Shown one piece after another: positions 9,499 to 18,598 of a DNA stretch of 64,000 nt. Made by a program: the position numbers and the translations under genes. A model generated the notes under the pieces. That model did not search any database, was not told the DNA's origin, and was given only the letters and a program-made list of their open reading frames with translations. Origin of the DNA: Legionella sp. (GTDB taxonomy: Bacteria; Pseudomonadota; Gammaproteobacteria; Legionellales; Legionellaceae). The stretch covers positions 1-64,000 of the forward strand of contig JAUXWR010000025.1 of the NCBI GenBank assembly GCA_030680075.1, written 5' to 3'. Every line of letters starts with the position of its first letter. Position 1 is the first letter of the stretch.

Positions 9499-10908
9499 TT
9501 AAAGGCTATAATAAAGTTCAAACTCAAATGGATGAACAAGACTTCTTACCTGAGCGATTTCAGCTTTTCTGATAGCAATATAGCTTGCTATAAAATCCTT
9601 GCTAAACACATCACCCTGCAACAAGAACGCCTGATCCGATTCGAGATGCTCTATAGCTTCTTCTAAAGAACCACAAACTGTCGGTACATCAATTAATTCT
9701 TCAGGAGGCAAATCATACAAATCTTTATCAATAGGTTGGCCTGGATGAATTTTTTTCTGAATTCCGTCAAGTCCTGCCATCATCATGGCAGAAAAAGCCA
9801 AATAAGGATTTGCCATAGGATCAGGGAAGCGCACTTCAATACGGCGCCCTTTTGGATTGCTCACATGAGGAATACGAATAGCGGCCGAACGGTTACGTGC
9901 GGAATAGGCAAGCAACACCGGCGCTTCGAAACCTGGAACCAGGCGTTTGTAACTATTGGTCGCAGGATTGGTAAATGCATTTAATGCACGTGCATGTTTT
10001 ATAATACCACCAAGATAATATAAAGCTGTTTCAGAAAGACCTGCGTATTGATCGCCTGCAAAGAGATTAACACCGTCTTTAATCAGTGATTGATGGCAAT
10101 GCATACCGTTACCATTATCCCCAACGAGAGGCTTCGGCATAAACGTCGCTGTTTTCCCATAGTTATGGGCAACATTATGAACGACATATTTTAGCAGCTG
10201 TATTTGATCAGCTTTTTTAGTCAAGGTGTCAAAGCGCGTGGCGACTTCACACTGGTTAGCTGTGGCTACTTCATGATGATGCGCTTCAACGACCATACCA
10301 AGCGACTCAAGCGTCAAGCAAATCGCTGATCGTATATCTTGTGAAGAATCAACGGGAGGAACCGGAAAATACCCCCCTTTAACAGCAGGCCTGTGACCTG
10401 TATTTCCCCCGTCATAGGCCTTGCCGGAATTCCAATGGGCTTCTGTGGAGTCAAGCTTATAAAAGGCGCCATTAATACTTGTTTCCCAGCGAACATCATC
10501 GAATAAAAAGAACTCAGGTTCAGGGCCAAAGAGTGCACTGTCTGCAATCCCTGTGGATTTCAAATACATTTCAGCGCGTTGGGCTATGGAACGAGGATCA
10601 CGCTGATAACCCATCATGGTTTGTGGATCAACAATATTGCATTGGACAATTAAAGTACTATCCTGGTAGAAAGGATCAAGGAGAACCGTTTCGCAATCAG
10701 GAACTAACGCCAGATCAGACTGGTGAATTTTCTGCCATCCCGTTATTGATGAACCATCGAACATTTTGCCATTTTCGATAAAATCATCATCAACAGCTGA
10801 CACAGGAATAGTGATGTGATGAATTTGACTACGAGTATCCGTGAAACGCAAGTCAATAAATTTTGCATCATGCTCTTTTATTGCCGCAAATAATACATCT
10901 TTGCTCAT
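9499..10908 (-). CDS. glnA: Glutamine synthetase, type I
   Basis: ATP-dependent ligation of ammonia to glutamate, forming dodecamers in the cytosol; the main ammonia-assimilation enzyme. Visible motifs are [10 protein letters not shown] (N-terminal substrate region), [20 protein letters not shown], the NRSAAIRIP segment, and LYDLPPEE with Tyr398, the adenylylation site of GS-I-beta enzymes. I start at ATG 10906-10908 because TGGAGAT lies 6 nt upstream; the longer frame begins at a TTG that is part of that Shine-Dalgarno. This gives 469 residues, identical to E. coli GlnA. It is divergent from lspF. A GTTTAC...GTAAAC inverted repeat lies in the shared 104-base gap and could be an operator. Confidence 0.97.
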   Translation of the reverse strand: MSKDVLFAAIKEHDAKFIDLRFTDTRSQIHHITIPVSAVDDDFIENGKMFDGSSITGWQKIHQSDLALVPDCETVLLDPFYQDSTLIVQCNIVDPQTMMGYQRDPRSIAQRAEMYLKSTGIADSALFGPEPEFFLFDDVRWETSINGAFYKLDSTEAHWNSGKAYDGGNTGHRPAVKGGYFPVPPVDSSQDIRSAICLTLESLGMVVEAHHHEVATANQCEVATRFDTLTKKADQIQLLKYVVHNVAHNYGKTATFMPKPLVGDNGNGMHCHQSLIKDGVNLFAGDQYAGLSETALYYLGGIIKHARALNAFTNPATNSYKRLVPGFEAPVLLAYSARNRSAAIRIPHVSNPKGRRIEVRFPDPMANPYLAFSAMMMAGLDGIQKKIHPGQPIDKDLYDLPPEELIDVPTVCGSLEEAIEHLESDQAFLLQGDVFSKDFIASYIAIRKAEIAQVRSLVHPFEFELYYSL

Positions 10909-11012
10909 TTTTATCTCCAAGATTGTCTATGAATGAGTTTACCTTAAGTGACTTCGTAAACCCAATAGATTAAACTCTTGAACACTATCAATATCTTTGT
11001 CATAGAATAATT

Positions 11013-12209
11013 ATGGGTGCTTATCACTATCACGCACTGACTAAAAATGGCAGCACAAACAAAGGCGTGATTGAGGCCGATTCCGAACGCCAGGCACGTC
11101 AGTTTTTACGTGAACGCGGGATGATTCCCACTCAGATTCGTACCTTGGCAAAGCAGCAAACGCGAAAAAAAGATAAAATCTCAACGCAGGATTTATCCCT
11201 GCTTACGCGCCAGTTAGCAACGCTTCTAGCAGCCGGAATTCCAGTTGAAGAATCATTAAGCGGCGTCAGTGAGCAAACCGACAAAGATAAAGTACGAGAG
11301 CTTATTATCGGCGTACGCGCGAAGGTTCTCGAGGGCTACTCTCTTGCCCAAGCCATGGGGGAATTCCCTAATGCTTTTCCAGAATTATACAGAGCTACCG
11401 TGGGCGCGGGCGAGCAGACTGGTCGTCTTGATTTAGTCCTGGAAAAACTGGCTGATTACACGGAAAATCAACAAGTAACCAAGCAAAAAATCCAGCAAGC
11501 GCTTATTTATCCCTCGTTAATGATTATTGTATCCACTGCTATAATCAGTTTTTTATTAGCGTTCGTTGTGCCGAAAATTATTGAAGTATTCACCAGCAGC
11601 GGCCAATCGCTACCAGAAATGACCAGGCTCCTTATGGCGATTAGCGGCTTTATCAAATCGTACGGTGTCTATGTTTTAATTTTATTGATTGTAAGCATTG
11701 CCGTGTTTAAGCAAAGCCTTCGTAACTTGAAATTCAAAACTGCGTGGCATAAAGTTTTGCTTAAATTACCCATTAGCTCTTACCTGGTGAAATCAACCAA
11801 TGTCGCGCGTTATATTCATACTTTTGGTATTTTATTTGCCGCAGGTGTTAGCGTGCTTGAGGCGATGCGAGTTGCAGCAAGTGTTGTTAATAATCTGATT
11901 ATTCGCAATGCCTTTGATATCGCCGCCACGAAAGTACGTGAAGGTACCAGTATAAGTGTTGCGCTTAAAGAGAGCGGTTTTTTAAGTCCTATGGCAATTC
12001 ATTTAATTGCCAGCGGTGAAAAAAGTGGGCAGATTGCTCCTATGATGGAGCGTGCGGCAGCGCATCTGGACACTGATGTCAAACGATTGATTGATACCGC
12101 ACTGACTTTGCTCGAACCCATGGTAATATTGTTTATGGGAGCGGTTGTATTGTTTATTGTGCTCTCAACATTGTTGCCTATTTTTTCCATGGAGCAATTG
12201 GTTAGTTAA
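11013..12209 (+). CDS. lspF: Type II secretion inner-membrane platform protein LspF (GspF)
   Basis: Polytopic core of the T2SS assembly platform; it contacts the GspE ATPase and organises pseudopilus assembly. It has two T2SSF domains (about residues 65-190 and 265-390) and three membrane segments (about 165-190, 215-232 and 365-390). The N-terminus MGAYHYHALTKNGSTNKG is the usual GspF beginning. The length, 398 residues, is normal. It is the first gene of the lspFGHIJK cluster, divergent from glnA as in L. pneumophila. The upstream Shine-Dalgarno is weak. In Legionella the T2SS exports degradative enzymes needed for growth in amoebae and macrophages. Confidence 0.96.
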   Translation: MGAYHYHALTKNGSTNKGVIEADSERQARQFLRERGMIPTQIRTLAKQQTRKKDKISTQDLSLLTRQLATLLAAGIPVEESLSGVSEQTDKDKVRELIIGVRAKVLEGYSLAQAMGEFPNAFPELYRATVGAGEQTGRLDLVLEKLADYTENQQVTKQKIQQALIYPSLMIIVSTAIISFLLAFVVPKIIEVFTSSGQSLPEMTRLLMAISGFIKSYGVYVLILLIVSIAVFKQSLRNLKFKTAWHKVLLKLPISSYLVKSTNVARYIHTFGILFAAGVSVLEAMRVAASVVNNLIIRNAFDIAATKVREGTSISVALKESGFLSPMAIHLIASGEKSGQIAPMMERAAAHLDTDVKRLIDTALTLLEPMVILFMGAVVLFIVLSTLLPIFSMEQLVS

Positions 12210-12287
12210 ATAGCAACCCAATTGATAGACTGTGGAAAATTTACGGCATAGAATTCTTTGCTCGTTATGGTTGATTTTGGAGGTTTT

Positions 12288-12707
12288 ATGAGGCTGCAAA
12301 AGGGTTTTTCATTAATTGAAATCATGGTCGTTGTTGTTATTCTTGGTATTCTTGCATCAATTGTTGTTCCCAAAATTATCAGCCGTCCTGATGAAGCGCG
12401 GGCTGTTAAAGCCAAACAAGATGTATTAGCCATTCAAAATGCCCTTGATCTGTATAAACTTGATAATGGCATTTACCCCAGCACTGATCAGGGGCTTTTA
12501 GCACTCGTAGAAAAGCCGACCAGCAATCCTCAACCACGTGATTGGAAACAGTATTTAAAATCGCTGCCTAAAGATCCCTGGGGGCGTGACTACCTGTACC
12601 TGAACCCTGGTGAGCATGGCGAAACTGATGTTTTTACTTTAGGCGCTGACGGGCAGCCCGGAGGAACAGGTATTGATTCAGAAATCGGAAATTGGGATGC
12701 GCGTTAA
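12288..12707 (+). CDS. lspG: Type II secretion major pseudopilin LspG (GspG)
   Basis: Main subunit of the T2SS pseudopilus. The type III leader MRLQKG is cut before FSLIEIMVVVVILGILASIV by the prepilin peptidase PilD, leaving a phenylalanine N-terminus and Glu5. The C-terminal part has the GspG signature YPSTDQGLLALVEKP, DPWGRDYLYLNPG and the loop EIGNWD that binds calcium in homologues. I place the start at ATG 12288, with TGGAGG 5 nt upstream and a short leader; the longer frame adds ten non-conserved residues. This gives 139 residues, 78 bases after lspF. Confidence 0.95.
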   Translation: MRLQKGFSLIEIMVVVVILGILASIVVPKIISRPDEARAVKAKQDVLAIQNALDLYKLDNGIYPSTDQGLLALVEKPTSNPQPRDWKQYLKSLPKDPWGRDYLYLNPGEHGETDVFTLGADGQPGGTGIDSEIGNWDAR

Positions 12708-13185
12708 GCGCGGATTCACGCTAATTGAACTATTGATTGTAATTGTTATTATCGGGATCACCTCAAGTGTAGCTTTGCTCGCTTTTGGTGATTTTGGCTT
12801 AAGCCGAAAAATAATTACTACTGCTGAGCAGTTTTCGGCCTTTGTTAAGCTTTTGCAACAACGAGCTATTATAGAAACCAATACATTTGGTATAACCATC
12901 GAAAAAGATGGTTATGCGGCTTATCGACTGGAAAATGGTACGACCTGGCAACTAATGCCTAAAAACAGTTTGCTTCATTGGCAGCCTTTTCCTAAAAACA
13001 CCGCGGCTATTTTGCATAAGACCATTAAAACCAAGTCAAAATCACCTGATATTATTATTTACTCTACAGGCGATATGACGCCTTTTACCCTTGATTTTGG
13101 TACATCCACAACGCCGTCAATTATCTCTTTGACAGGGAAACACAATGGCAGTCTTCATTTTAATAATGCAGAGCGGGTGAAATGA
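12697..13185 (+). CDS. lspH: Type II secretion minor pseudopilin LspH (GspH)
   Basis: Minor pseudopilin thought to sit near the pseudopilus tip. The prepilin motif is KRG cut before FTLIELLIVIVIIGITSSVA. The start at ATG 12697 gives the short leader MRVKRG and overlaps the end of lspG by 11 bases; the longer frame adds eight residues that are really the LspG tail in another frame. It has 162 residues with the poorly conserved globular region usual for GspH. It is translationally coupled to lspI (ATGA). Confidence 0.9.
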   Translation: MRVKRGFTLIELLIVIVIIGITSSVALLAFGDFGLSRKIITTAEQFSAFVKLLQQRAIIETNTFGITIEKDGYAAYRLENGTTWQLMPKNSLLHWQPFPKNTAAILHKTIKTKSKSPDIIIYSTGDMTPFTLDFGTSTTPSIISLTGKHNGSLHFNNAERVK

Positions 13186-13553
13186 CTCACACGAAGCATG
13201 CGGGATTTACTTTAATTGAAGTTTTACTGGCTCTTGCCATTATTGCGATTTCACTCACGGCTCTCATGAAATCAACCGCTCAAAACGTTTCCAATACTCA
13301 TCGCATAAAAGAAAAAACCATTAGTCACTGGATTGCAATGCAGGGCGTTGCCATGATTCAGGCAGGTTTATTACCCATTAAAGTCAATCAAGAAGTCACT
13401 CAGGTAACCACTATGTTTGGTGAGCGCTGGTATTGGCGGGTTAATATAATTAAAACCCCCATGAAATCCGTCGAACAACTGACCATCAAGGTTAGTAATA
13501 ATCAGGCGGGACCTTTCTCGGATCCGCTCATCGCATTCCGGTATGCCGCATGA
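13182..13553 (+). CDS. lspI: Type II secretion minor pseudopilin LspI (GspI)
   Basis: Minor pseudopilin that forms the tip complex with GspJ and GspK. The leader MTHTKHAG is cut before FTLIEVLLALAIIAISLTAL. The rest matches the small GspI fold (123 residues), with the typical RWYWRVNI strand (GERWYWRVNII). Its ATG overlaps the lspH stop by four bases and its own stop overlaps the lspJ start the same way, a fully coupled arrangement. Confidence 0.93.
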   Translation: MTHTKHAGFTLIEVLLALAIIAISLTALMKSTAQNVSNTHRIKEKTISHWIAMQGVAMIQAGLLPIKVNQEVTQVTTMFGERWYWRVNIIKTPMKSVEQLTIKVSNNQAGPFSDPLIAFRYAA

Positions 13554-14182
13554 ATAACAAAGGCTTTACACTCATTGAAATTTTAATAGCCCTGGCGGTT
13601 TTTGCAATCCTTGCCGCTATTACTTCATCAGCTATGTATTACGCGTTTAATACCCGAGCACGGGTGACGGCGCAAGCTGATAGACTGGCCACTCTTCAGC
13701 TGACCTTGACAATGATTACACGCGATACAGCACAAGTAGTTAATCGACCAGTACGTGGCAGTGGAATGGAGATATTTCCAGCTTTTGTGGGTGAGCCTGA
13801 TAATCTGGAGTTCACACGCGCGGGCATCGCCAATCCTTTTAGTGCGGAAAAACGCAGTAATCTGAAAAGAGTCGCACTACTTTGTCGTGATAATCAATTA
13901 ATAAGACGAAGCTGGCATACTCTTGATGCTGTAAATCGAAATGATTACGAGGATAAAATTTTGCTAAGTGACCTGGTAATATGTAAATTTGCTTATTTAA
14001 ATAAGCGTTTACAAATTTTGCCCGTGTGGTCTGAAGGTGGCTTTCTCCCTGATGAGGAGAGTGAGTCCTTACCCAAAGCGGTACAACTCACTTTATCGTT
14101 GAAAGACTGGGGCGAGGCCAGTTTACTTTTTCTCATACCAAGGGCTTTATATGCAGAAAGCAAACAGGGTTTGCCGTCTTAA
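13550..14182 (+). CDS. lspJ: Type II secretion minor pseudopilin LspJ (GspJ)
   Basis: Tip-complex pseudopilin. The very short leader MNNKG is cut before FTLIEILIALAVFAILAAI. GspJ features include the DRLATLQLTLTMITRDTAQV helix and the repeated beta strands in the remaining part (210 residues). The ATG overlaps lspI by four bases, and the gene overlaps the proposed lspK start by 32 bases. Confidence 0.93.
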   Translation: MNNKGFTLIEILIALAVFAILAAITSSAMYYAFNTRARVTAQADRLATLQLTLTMITRDTAQVVNRPVRGSGMEIFPAFVGEPDNLEFTRAGIANPFSAEKRSNLKRVALLCRDNQLIRRSWHTLDAVNRNDYEDKILLSDLVICKFAYLNKRLQILPVWSEGGFLPDEESESLPKAVQLTLSLKDWGEASLLFLIPRALYAESKQGLPS

Positions 14183-15116
14183 AGCAGCGTCAATGCAGGG
14201 TAGTGCTTTAGTCACTGCACTGTTTATTATGACCCTTGTGGCCATTGCAGCGACTGCGATGAGCACACGCCTGCAACTCGACATTTATCGTACGCGTTTA
14301 ACTATTTTGAGTGATAAACTGTATTTAGCCTCACAAGGCGTATCTTTTTGGACCATGGGGATTTTATCTGACAAAAAAAATCATTTCCACCAAAGCGATG
14401 GACGCACAAAAGTAGCGGACTTTCCCAACCAGTTTAAGGCTATTTATCCTGATCTATTAATTCAAGGGAGTGTGTATGATCTGCAAGCACGGTTTAATCT
14501 TAATAATCTAAGTGATAAAAAATATTACGCGTTTTTTTTAAAATTGCTTAAAAGCTCAATCCCCGGGATGAACGCTGCCAGTCGCAATAATATTGCTTCT
14601 GCAACCCGTCAGTGGATTAGCCCTTATTCTCCCGAGAATGGTGGTGACAAATTACTTATTTATTATTTAAAACAAAATCCCCCTTATTATCCCTCTCAAC
14701 AAGCCATGGAAAGTTTATCCGAATTTAGATTGGTGCGTGGTGTTGATGCAAAAACCTGGCAACTACTTAATGATTACCTTACCGTGTTGCCGGAAGTCAC
14801 TCCGATTAATATTAATACCGCCCCTAAAAATATAATAATGTCTCTAGGGAATGGACTTAATGAAAATCAGACCAAGGAGATAATGGATGCGCGAGGAAAA
14901 GACGCAACGGCGAATCAAAAAGCTATCAGGGCGTTATTGCAAAAATTCGCAATTCAAGACAATCAGGTAACATTTGAGAGTAATTACTTTATGAGCATTG
15001 CGGTGGTAAAAGGAGATGATCTGACCCTTATAAATTACTCTATTTTCAAACGCCGTAAAGATAAAAATGGAAAAATATCGGTGTCTTTGCTGGCTGAAAG
15101 CCTTAATTCATTATAA
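14151..15116 (+). CDS. lspK: Type II secretion minor pseudopilin LspK (GspK)
   Basis: Large minor pseudopilin that caps the pseudopilus. It lacks the Glu5 of other pilins: after the glycine of MQG the sequence is SALVTALFIMTLVAIAATAM. The globular region has the GspK pattern LQARFNLNNL, SEFRLVRGVD and INTAPKNIIMSLG, which is the helix-hairpin-helix-like part. The start is not settled: ATG 14151 gives a 17-residue leader and overlaps lspJ, while ATG 14193 gives only MQG. Neither has a strong Shine-Dalgarno. It has 321 residues from the first start and is the last gene of the operon, five bases from a convergent gene. Confidence 0.92.
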   Translation: MQKANRVCRLKAASMQGSALVTALFIMTLVAIAATAMSTRLQLDIYRTRLTILSDKLYLASQGVSFWTMGILSDKKNHFHQSDGRTKVADFPNQFKAIYPDLLIQGSVYDLQARFNLNNLSDKKYYAFFLKLLKSSIPGMNAASRNNIASATRQWISPYSPENGGDKLLIYYLKQNPPYYPSQQAMESLSEFRLVRGVDAKTWQLLNDYLTVLPEVTPININTAPKNIIMSLGNGLNENQTKEIMDARGKDATANQKAIRALLQKFAIQDNQVTFESNYFMSIAVVKGDDLTLINYSIFKRRKDKNGKISVSLLAESLNSL

Positions 15117-15121
15117 TACGA

Positions 15122-16252
15122 TTAATCATCATCCTCACCTTCCGTTACAGGTGCTTTGTTTTTTAACTCCTCAAACAGCTTCTCACCCCGGGCTTTCTCT
15201 TCAGGGGTTAATTTAGGCGTAAATTTTTCGAGATCGCGTGCTGCCTGTTCATTTTTATTAAGAGCTGCAAGCTTAAACCATGCATAAGCTTTGGCATTAT
15301 CTTGTTCAACACCAAGGCCTGCCAGGTATAAATAAGCAAGTTTGCCTTGGGCTGTTGCGTCACCTTGTGCTGAGGCTTTTGAAAACCAGAAGGCCGACTG
15401 TTTATAATCTTTCTCAACGCCCGTGCCGCTTAGCAATAATTGCCCCAATTCGACCTGCGCATCAACACTTCCCAATTCTGCAGATGATTTGTACCAGTAA
15501 TAGGCTTTTTCTGGATTAGCCTCGACCCCTAGCCCATTTAAGTATTGATAAGCAAGATAGGCTTGTGCATTACGATGACCCTGCTCCGCGGCCTTTGAAA
15601 ACCAATAGGTCGCCTCTTTTTGATTAGCGGCAATGCCATATTTACCAGTGTATAAAAGCCCAACACTGTACTGACCTTTTGAATCACCCTGGTCTGCTGC
15701 TTTCTGATACCAATTCAGGGCTTTTTCAACGTTTTTTTCAGTTCCAGACCCTACCATGTATTGATAACCAAGGTTTACCTGAGCTTTGTCGTAACCCTTC
15801 TCGGAAGCTTTTGTAAACCATTCAAAGGCTTTTTGATCATCAACTTTAACACCCTCTCCTGTTGCATACATCAACCCTACGTTACGTTGTGCAATAGGAT
15901 TGCCTTGTTCTGCAGCTTTTAAATACCAAGAAAAAGCCTCTTCATAATTCCGTGTGACACCTTTACCCAAATCATATAAATAGCCTAAGCTTAATTGAGC
16001 CAGTGCATTATTCTTCTCAGCCGATTTCCGGTACCATTCAGCAGCCTTTATATCATCTTGCGTCACTCCATAGCCATTCTGGTACATGCGGCCAATCAGG
16101 TACATTGCTTCTTCATTCCCTTCATTTGCGGCTTGAATCAAGTGAGGATAAGCGGTGCTGTAATCCCCGTTCTCATAGGCTGAAAAGCCGACTATTTCAT
16201 CAGCAAAAGCAACATTTGTGACTAGACAAGCTGCCAGTATTAAGGAACGCAT
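15122..16252 (-). CDS. Secreted Sel1-repeat (SLR) protein
   Basis: After a signal peptide (MRSLILAACLVTNVAFA) the protein is built of about eight tandem 36-residue Sel1-like repeats (pattern A..LG..Y..G.GV..D..KA..W..KAAEQG), preceded by a half repeat and ending in an acidic tail EGEDDD. Such proteins scaffold protein-protein contacts. In Legionella, SLR proteins such as LpnE, EnhC and LidL act in host entry and vacuole trafficking; which of these it resembles most cannot be decided here. The start at ATG 16250-16252 is supported by TTGGAGC and gives 376 residues; the longer frame adds 17 residues before the signal peptide. It is convergent with lspK, so it could also be a T2SS substrate by context. 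Confidence 0.88.
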   Translation of the reverse strand: MRSLILAACLVTNVAFADEIVGFSAYENGDYSTAYPHLIQAANEGNEEAMYLIGRMYQNGYGVTQDDIKAAEWYRKSAEKNNALAQLSLGYLYDLGKGVTRNYEEAFSWYLKAAEQGNPIAQRNVGLMYATGEGVKVDDQKAFEWFTKASEKGYDKAQVNLGYQYMVGSGTEKNVEKALNWYQKAADQGDSKGQYSVGLLYTGKYGIAANQKEATYWFSKAAEQGHRNAQAYLAYQYLNGLGVEANPEKAYYWYKSSAELGSVDAQVELGQLLLSGTGVEKDYKQSAFWFSKASAQGDATAQGKLAYLYLAGLGVEQDNAKAYAWFKLAALNKNEQAARDLEKFTPKLTPEEKARGEKLFEELKNKAPVTEGEDDD

Positions 16253-16363
16253 GCAAGCTCCAAACAATAATCTCTTAATAAAAGAGTAGAAGATAAGCGC
16301 CACAAATCAACTAAATTGGCATATTTATTAATATTATGCATAAAAAATCTCCCCATTGCATGA

Positions 16364-18598
16364 TCATTCTTTCTTAGTCTTCTGCTTATTTATCAGGGTT
16401 ACTAGCTGGTCACTGCTTAATGGTTCGCTCCAGAGAAATCCTTGAATTTCATCGCAGTGATTTTTCATAAGAAAGTCCATCTGGTCTTTGGTCTCGACGC
16501 CTTCTGCTACAACTCTAAAATTCATGCTATGAGAAATAGCGATGATTGCCTCAACGATTGCTTCATCTCCCGGTGATTTTGCAATATTGTTTACAAAGGA
16601 TTGATCTATTTTCAGACGATCAATATGTAATTTTTTAAGTGAGTTTAAACTTGAGTTACCGGTACCAAAGTCATCGAGAACAATTTTGCAACCAATTTTA
16701 TTTAATTGCTTTATGACTTGTCGAATTTCTTTATCAATAATAACATTTTCGGTGATTTCTAATTCAAGACAACCTGGATTTAGTTGATGAGATTGTATAA
16801 TTTTCTGAATGATGACGGGAAAATTTACTTGTCGTAACTGCTTGGTTGCAATGTTAACAGCCACTTTGATCAATGGCAGCCCTTGTTTGTGCCACTCTAC
16901 AATTTGTTTACACGCTTCTTCAATGACCCATTCACCGATAGGAATAATTAACCCAGTATTTTCAGCAACTTGAATGAAATCAAGTGGCATGATGACGCCT
17001 TTATCTGGGTGTTGCCAACGTAACAAAGCTTCAACAGACATTATATTTTTACTGACGATATCGAATTGAGGTTGATAAATCAGGAAAAATTCATGGTTAG
17101 TGATAGCTCGTTGCAATTCTACTTCCAACTTAAATTGGTACTCACTTTTTTGGTTCAATTCTTCAGTATAAAAGGTAAACTGGTTACCGCCCTGAGCCTT
17201 AGCTTGATACATGGACAAATCCGCATTTCGGAGAAGCGTATTTACATTTATTCCATCGTTGGGATAAATACTGATACCAATACTTGCCGTAATTTTGATC
17301 TTGTGTTTTTTAACCTGAAATGGTTTGCTAAATACTTCCATTAGTTTATTACCGATTGCAACGACTATTTCTTCATTGGTTATGCCAGGAAGTACCAAAA
17401 CAAATTCATCACCACCCAGTCTTGCGAGGGTATCGGCTTTACGTAACACGGATGTTAAACGCTCGGCAATAGCACAAAGTAATTGATCGCCAGTCTCGTG
17501 GCTGAGATTATCATTGACAAATTTGAAACGATCCAGATCCAGAAACAACACCGTAAATTTATTTTTGTTACGCTCAGCAATAGCAATTTCTTGCCAGATG
17601 CGGTCAAGCAGCAATGAACGATTAGGTAATCCTGTTAATGCATCGTGAGTTGCCTGGTATTCTAATTTTTCCTTTAATTTAATTTGCTCGGTAATGTCAT
17701 GAAAACTCCAGACACGACCTACAATTTTTGATCCAATGCTGTGAGGCTTTGAGTAACATTCAAATACCTGTAAATTTTTTAGTTTAATCGTTTGTCGACT
17801 GGAACCTTCATTTTTAGAAATATGCATATTGTATATTTTCATATATTTTTTAGGCTCAGCCATTTGATCCAACATATGCTGGAGTATACTGGCTTCATCG
17901 TTCTGGTTTAGTAAAGCTTCCGGTAGCTTAAGATATTTAACGAATTGCTTATTAAAATCGATTATTTTGCCCTTCAAATCAACCACTAAAATGCCATCAA
18001 ATGAAGACTCGATTGTTACTCTCAATAATGCCAAAGATTCCTTGAGTGATGCTGTGTGAGCACTTACCAACCTCTTAAGAGACAAAGTATGTTGCCTTGT
18101 GTCTTTTGCTATGAGCCACTTATGCGTTAATGCACCTGCCAACTGACGCACCGCAACTACATCAAATGGTTTTTTTAAGATCAGTAAACTGTCACTCAGG
18201 CCTAAGGCTTTAACGGTTTCTTCCCAGGAATAATCAGAATAGGCGGTACAAATCACCACCTGAATATCTTGGTCAAATTCCCATATTCGCTTAATAGTTT
18301 CAATACCATCGATACCTGGAGGCATGCGAATATCAATAAATGCCAGGGCAAATGGACTTCCTTCTTCTAATGCTTTTTTAATTTTTTCTACCCCCTCCTC
18401 TCCCTGAGAAGCAGTTTCAATATCAAACTGGGGAAGATTGTCTTCATCATCAGCTGAGCTCTTTTCACCAAATAGCTCCCTATCCAGTTCAGACAGTTTA
18501 GATGCGTGGTTGCTAATGGTTAGTATTTTTATAAAATCACGATGGATATCGGGGTTATCATCAATAATAATGATACGTAGATGCTTCTGATTATTCAT
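16364..18598 (-). CDS. Response regulator with REC-PAS-GGDEF-EAL domains (NarR-like, c-di-GMP turnover)
   Basis: The order is a REC receiver with phospho-acceptor Asp89 (IDIRMPPGIDG), a PAS domain (about 190-305), a GGDEF domain with intact GGDEF (395-399) and an RxxD inhibitory site (RKAD, 386-389), then an EAL domain with EALLRW (523-528), EITENVII, DDFGTG and VAEGVE. All catalytic signatures are present, so both synthesis and hydrolysis of c-di-GMP are possible. The start at ATG 18596-18598 is chosen because GGGAGA touches the earlier ATG. It overlaps the kinase gene by eight bases. With the kinase and FIST protein upstream it matches the NosP-NahK-NarR system reported in L. pneumophila. 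Confidence 0.9.
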   Translation of the reverse strand: MNNQKHLRIIIIDDNPDIHRDFIKILTISNHASKLSELDRELFGEKSSADDEDNLPQFDIETASQGEEGVEKIKKALEEGSPFALAFIDIRMPPGIDGIETIKRIWEFDQDIQVVICTAYSDYSWEETVKALGLSDSLLILKKPFDVVAVRQLAGALTHKWLIAKDTRQHTLSLKRLVSAHTASLKESLALLRVTIESSFDGILVVDLKGKIIDFNKQFVKYLKLPEALLNQNDEASILQHMLDQMAEPKKYMKIYNMHISKNEGSSRQTIKLKNLQVFECYSKPHSIGSKIVGRVWSFHDITEQIKLKEKLEYQATHDALTGLPNRSLLLDRIWQEIAIAERNKNKFTVLFLDLDRFKFVNDNLSHETGDQLLCAIAERLTSVLRKADTLARLGGDEFVLVLPGITNEEIVVAIGNKLMEVFSKPFQVKKHKIKITASIGISIYPNDGINVNTLLRNADLSMYQAKAQGGNQFTFYTEELNQKSEYQFKLEVELQRAITNHEFFLIYQPQFDIVSKNIMSVEALLRWQHPDKGVIMPLDFIQVAENTGLIIPIGEWVIEEACKQIVEWHKQGLPLIKVAVNIATKQLRQVNFPVIIQKIIQSHQLNPGCLELEITENVIIDKEIRQVIKQLNKIGCKIVLDDFGTGNSSLNSLKKLHIDRLKIDQSFVNNIAKSPGDEAIVEAIIAISHSMNFRVVAEGVETKDQMDFLMKNHCDEIQGFLWSEPLSSDQLVTLINKQKTKKE

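Noticed and set aside
15122..16252. Regular 108-base periodicity that could suggest a DNA satellite or CRISPR
   Set aside because: The period corresponds to 36-residue Sel1 repeats within an intact coding frame; the DNA copies are divergent and there are no spacers.
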